A stretch of DNA of 8,020 bases from NCBI GenBank assembly GCA_005239585.1, contig SBBU01000367.1:1-8020 (forward strand), in the 5' to 3' direction. The notes beneath the pieces were generated by a model, which saw only the letters and a list, made by a program, of their open reading frames with translations, did no database searches and had not been told where the DNA came from. Positions 5,711 to 8,020 of this stretch are shown here, one piece after another. The stretch is from Planctomycetaceae bacterium (GTDB lineage: Bacteria; Planctomycetota; MHYJ01; SBBU01). Numbering within the stretch: the stretch's first letter is position 1; each line of letters begins with the position of its first letter. Both the position numbers and the translations under genes were made by a program.

Positions 5711-6295
5711 TTGCCTGGATTTATATGCAGGCTGATTGAAACTTTTTACCAGTCTGGTTCGTCTATATCTATAGTGGAAGAGAAGAGGTTGGTTTCAGAG
5801 CTCATAAGGAGAAAGGGGTCTGCATGGAGGACGTTTGTGGATGATTATGGCCCGCGAATCTACACTGCGTGTCTTTATACGCTGAAGCACTCTACAGGCC
5901 AAGAGGACAGGCATCTGGCAGAGGATATAGCTCAGAACGTAATGGCGCAACTGGTTGCAGACGATTTCAAAGTGCTTAAAAGTTTCAGCTTTCATTCTAG
6001 GCTGTCTACTTGGCTTATTGCGGTTGCAAGGAATCAAACTCTTATGCACCTGAGAAAGAAGAATTTACCTACTCGGGAGTTGAAAGAAGAGGTGCCTGCC
6101 CCGGTTACTAACAATGAATCGCTCAGGACAGTGATGGCCTCTCTTCCTGAGCGAGACGGCAAGCTTTTAAGACTCTATTATTTCGACAATTGGTCATTTA
6201 AGGAGATTGCAAAGGACCTTCAGATCTCTGAAAATTCTGTATCCCCACTCCTCATGCGTGCCAGAGAGCGGCTGAGAGATGTTTTGATCAGATAG
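5711..6295 (+). CDS. ECF-type RNA polymerase sigma factor
   Basis: The product has up to 194 residues and the two-domain plan of sigma-70 family ECF factors. Region 2 spans about 38-116: FVDDYGPRIYTAC, then the DIAQNVMAQL helix (72-81, the DxAQ core-binding signature) and FSFHSRLSTWLIAVARNQTLMHLRKK (regions 2.3-2.4, which melt and read the -10). A linker leads to region 4 (about 138-193), with LPERDGKLLRLYYFDNWSFKEIAKDL and the helix-turn-helix recognition helix ISENSVSPLLMRARERLRD for the -35. The start is uncertain: TTG at 5711 is the longest, GTG at 5774 gives a more typical N-terminus (VEEKRLVSELIRRK), and neither has a good Shine-Dalgarno. No anti-sigma factor gene lies beside it within the window. 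Its divergent position makes it the likely regulator of the secreted-protein array. It ends with TAG, evidence that amber is a normal stop here. Confidence 0.9.
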   Translation: MPGFICRLIETFYQSGSSISIVEEKRLVSELIRRKGSAWRTFVDDYGPRIYTACLYTLKHSTGQEDRHLAEDIAQNVMAQLVADDFKVLKSFSFHSRLSTWLIAVARNQTLMHLRKKNLPTRELKEEVPAPVTNNESLRTVMASLPERDGKLLRLYYFDNWSFKEIAKDLQISENSVSPLLMRARERLRDVLIR

Positions 6296-6316
6296 CTCTT
6301 TGCAGGATTTGACAGC

Positions 6317-8020
6317 TTATTTCTTTGATTTTAGTTTGTATGGGTCGAATCCCCACTCGGCCAAGATTTTTGCGGCAAGCGAACCTATTGTCTCACCTCT
6401 TTCTTCCCACTTGTATAAGAACTCCGATTTACCGATATCAACAACATCCCAAGTCTTTACAAGGTCTGTAACCAAGTCTGCTATCTTTTCAGCATGCTCT
6501 TTGGCATTTAGTTTATGCAGCGCCTTGAGTGCACTCTTTCTTACATAAGGATCATCATGTTCAAGAAGTTTAGAGATGTTGCTCGTATATTCATTTGATC
6601 CTAAATTGCTTAATGCATCGATAGCTGGGGTTACTAATGTCGGCTCATCGTTTAGAAAGGCTGCTATATGAGGGATATATTCTCTTGCCTTCAGAATAGC
6701 TAGGGCTTCGATTGCTGCCCTTTGGACATAAATCTCTTCATCCTTGAGAAGATCAGCGATCTGTTTTGTATATTCGTCAGCGCCTATTCGCGCCAGCGTT
6801 AATGCTGCGAATGATCTCAGATCATCATTGAGTAGATTGGCAATATCGCCTGCATATTCTTTACATCCTAGTTTCTCGAGGGCGTTTAATGCATTAGTTC
6901 TAATAGAGGAATATGCTTCATTGTCTTTAAGAAATGCTGCAAAATATCCTCCATATTGAAGAGCGCCTAGATCAGAAAGCGCTTCAATAGCCGAGTTCCA
7001 TAATGTCTTATCATCCTTGAGAAAAAGGGCGATTTCATCCACATATTGCCTTGCATCAAGCATTGCCAATGCCTTTGCAGCAGTTGTCTTTACATAGTGT
7101 GACTCGTCTTTTATGTATTTGACTATTTCTGGGGCCTTGGCTTTTACCTTAAGCTGGCCTAATAATCTGATTGCCAGGCTTTTCTTGAACTCGTCTTTAT
7201 CTCTAAGCAACTCATCTATGTACTTTATTTTTCCTGTGCTGCCTAATTTAACTAGTGTTGCAGCCGCCTCCTCTCGTACAGAATATTCCGAGTCGTTCAG
7301 ATGCGAGGCTATCTTGTCCACATATTCTTTTGCATCTAGGTCTCCCAGCGCCTGCAGTGAACTGATTCTTATCTCAGGATTGACATCTTCAATAAGGGCT
7401 GCGACCTTACCCTTTAATTCTCCTAGTCCTAATCTTCCAATTGCCATTATTACCTGTTCCTTGACCGCGATATCGTTATCTCCCAAGAGGATTGCAATCT
7501 GCTTCCCTAGATTTTTTGCGCCAAAGACTGCTAACTGAGATACAGCAGCAGCTCTTACTGTGGGGTCATTATCCTTTAACAGTGTTGAAATGGCTTCTGT
7601 ATGGATTTTGGCATCCAGTAACCCCAAGGCAGATAAAGCAGATTTTCTGATCAAGGGATCGGCACTAGTCAGAAATTGTGAGATCTCTTTTGTGTATTCC
7701 TTTGCCTTTAGTTCTGCTAGTATTTCGATCGCCCTTGTCTTCACTTTTGTATTCGAGTCAGTAAGTAGTTTTGCTATGTCAGGAAGATATTTCGTATCAG
7801 CAATCGAGTCGAAGACTTGGAGTGCAACCAGCCGAGTTTTTACATCTTCACTCTTTAGTAGCTTTAGAATCTCTCTTGCATGTTTTCGTGGATGGATACA
7901 TTGTAATGCATTTAGGGCGGAGTTTCTTACCTCCTCTTCTGGATCTTTAAGGAGATCTATAAGGTTCTGAATCTGGCTTGTTCGTAGCTCTCCTAATGCA
8001 TAAGCTGCCTTTGCCCTGAC
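6317..8020 (-). CDS. Long HEAT-repeat protein (PBS-lyase-like repeats), 5' end outside the window
   Basis: The frame ends with TAA at 6319-6317 and stays open to the last base of the window, so the GTG at 7744 is not a start: the 92 codons before it continue the same repeats (SQIQNLIDLLKDPEEEVRNS and onward). At least 567 residues are visible, built almost wholly of about sixteen HEAT-like units of roughly 31 residues. The typical unit is [KR]EYxxxIAxxLxDxxxxVRxxAxxALxxLxA, with unusually regular Tyr at the third position. The C-terminal cap is divergent (DLVTDLVKTWDVVDIGKSEF to EWGFDPYKLKSKK). Such right-handed superhelices are protein-binding scaffolds; the PBS-lyase label refers to repeat type, not enzyme activity. 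No signal peptide can be judged because the N-terminus is missing. It is convergent with the sigma gene, 21 bp apart, with no visible terminator between. A link to the secreted array is unproven. Confidence 0.9.
   Translation of the reverse strand, partial: VRAKAAYALGELRTSQIQNLIDLLKDPEEEVRNSALNALQCIHPRKHAREILKLLKSEDVKTRLVALQVFDSIADTKYLPDIAKLLTDSNTKVKTRAIEILAELKAKEYTKEISQFLTSADPLIRKSALSALGLLDAKIHTEAISTLLKDNDPTVRAAAVSQLAVFGAKNLGKQIAILLGDNDIAVKEQVIMAIGRLGLGELKGKVAALIEDVNPEIRISSLQALGDLDAKEYVDKIASHLNDSEYSVREEAAATLVKLGSTGKIKYIDELLRDKDEFKKSLAIRLLGQLKVKAKAPEIVKYIKDESHYVKTTAAKALAMLDARQYVDEIALFLKDDKTLWNSAIEALSDLGALQYGGYFAAFLKDNEAYSSIRTNALNALEKLGCKEYAGDIANLLNDDLRSFAALTLARIGADEYTKQIADLLKDEEIYVQRAAIEALAILKAREYIPHIAAFLNDEPTLVTPAIDALSNLGSNEYTSNISKLLEHDDPYVRKSALKALHKLNAKEHAEKIADLVTDLVKTWDVVDIGKSEFLYKWEERGETIGSLAAKILAEWGFDPYKLKSKK

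Noticed and set aside
7113..7970. Long plus-strand ORFs opposite the HEAT gene (7113-7538, 7560-7970) and opposite other genes
   Set aside because: Their translations are Ser/Phe/Ala-rich and low in charge, typical antisense shadows of repeat-coding DNA.
1..8020. CRISPR array, tRNA or rRNA gene
   Set aside because: No regularly spaced direct repeats with unique spacers and no recognisable tRNA or rRNA sequence were seen on reading the window.

Overview
The window looks like a chromosomal stretch of an uncultivated, moderate-GC bacterium, probably Planctomycetota or a related lineage. I infer this from the combination of an ECF sigma factor, a long all-HEAT-repeat protein, and a family of secreted proteins with squalene-cyclase-like (prenyltransferase/squalene oxidase) repeats. 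No ribosomal or other universal marker is present, so the phylum is a guess.

Layout. Positions 120-602 (+) hold one orphan helical ORF in a more GC-rich stretch. Positions 5582 down to 689 (-) are one operon-like array of four tandem paralogues, here called D (4383-5582), C (3002-4192), B (1824-3005) and A (689-1827) in order of transcription. All have an N-terminal signal sequence or its remains, followed by an alpha/alpha-toroid-type domain with QW-like motifs and no SHC-type catalytic DxDD. Consecutive genes C/B and B/A are joined by 4-base ATGA stop/start overlaps with good Shine-Dalgarno sites. Divergent from the array, across about 130 bp, lies an ECF sigma factor gene (5711-6295, +), the obvious candidate regulator. 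Convergent with it is the 3' part of a HEAT-repeat gene (6317 to beyond 8020, -), which is open to the window edge.

The array is broken in three independent ways. (1) A 180-bp palindromic MITE-like element flanked by TA (about 4177-4360) sits exactly in the start region of C. Removing it with one TA copy restores ATG-ATG-ACT-AGA-ACT in frame behind a GAGG box 14 bp after the end of D. As it stands, the first codons of C come from the element's terminal inverted repeat. (2) B has an in-frame TAG at codon 169, with the same frame continuing as clear homologous protein after it. (3) A has lost one base in codon 5. Its ATG, RBS and ATGA overlap are intact, but the signal peptide and body lie in another frame.

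The most interesting signal is the element. The ancestral start codon of C now reads into it as a 59-codon leader ORF, and that ORF terminates by an ATGA overlap with the new start codon inside the opposite terminal repeat. The insertion may therefore have kept, or rebuilt, translational coupling to C. The element also folds into nested stems that would cover the new start codon, and it contains a perfect extended -10 box facing C. Function of the four secreted paralogues is unknown; the sequence supports the fold family, export and paralogy, but no reaction.
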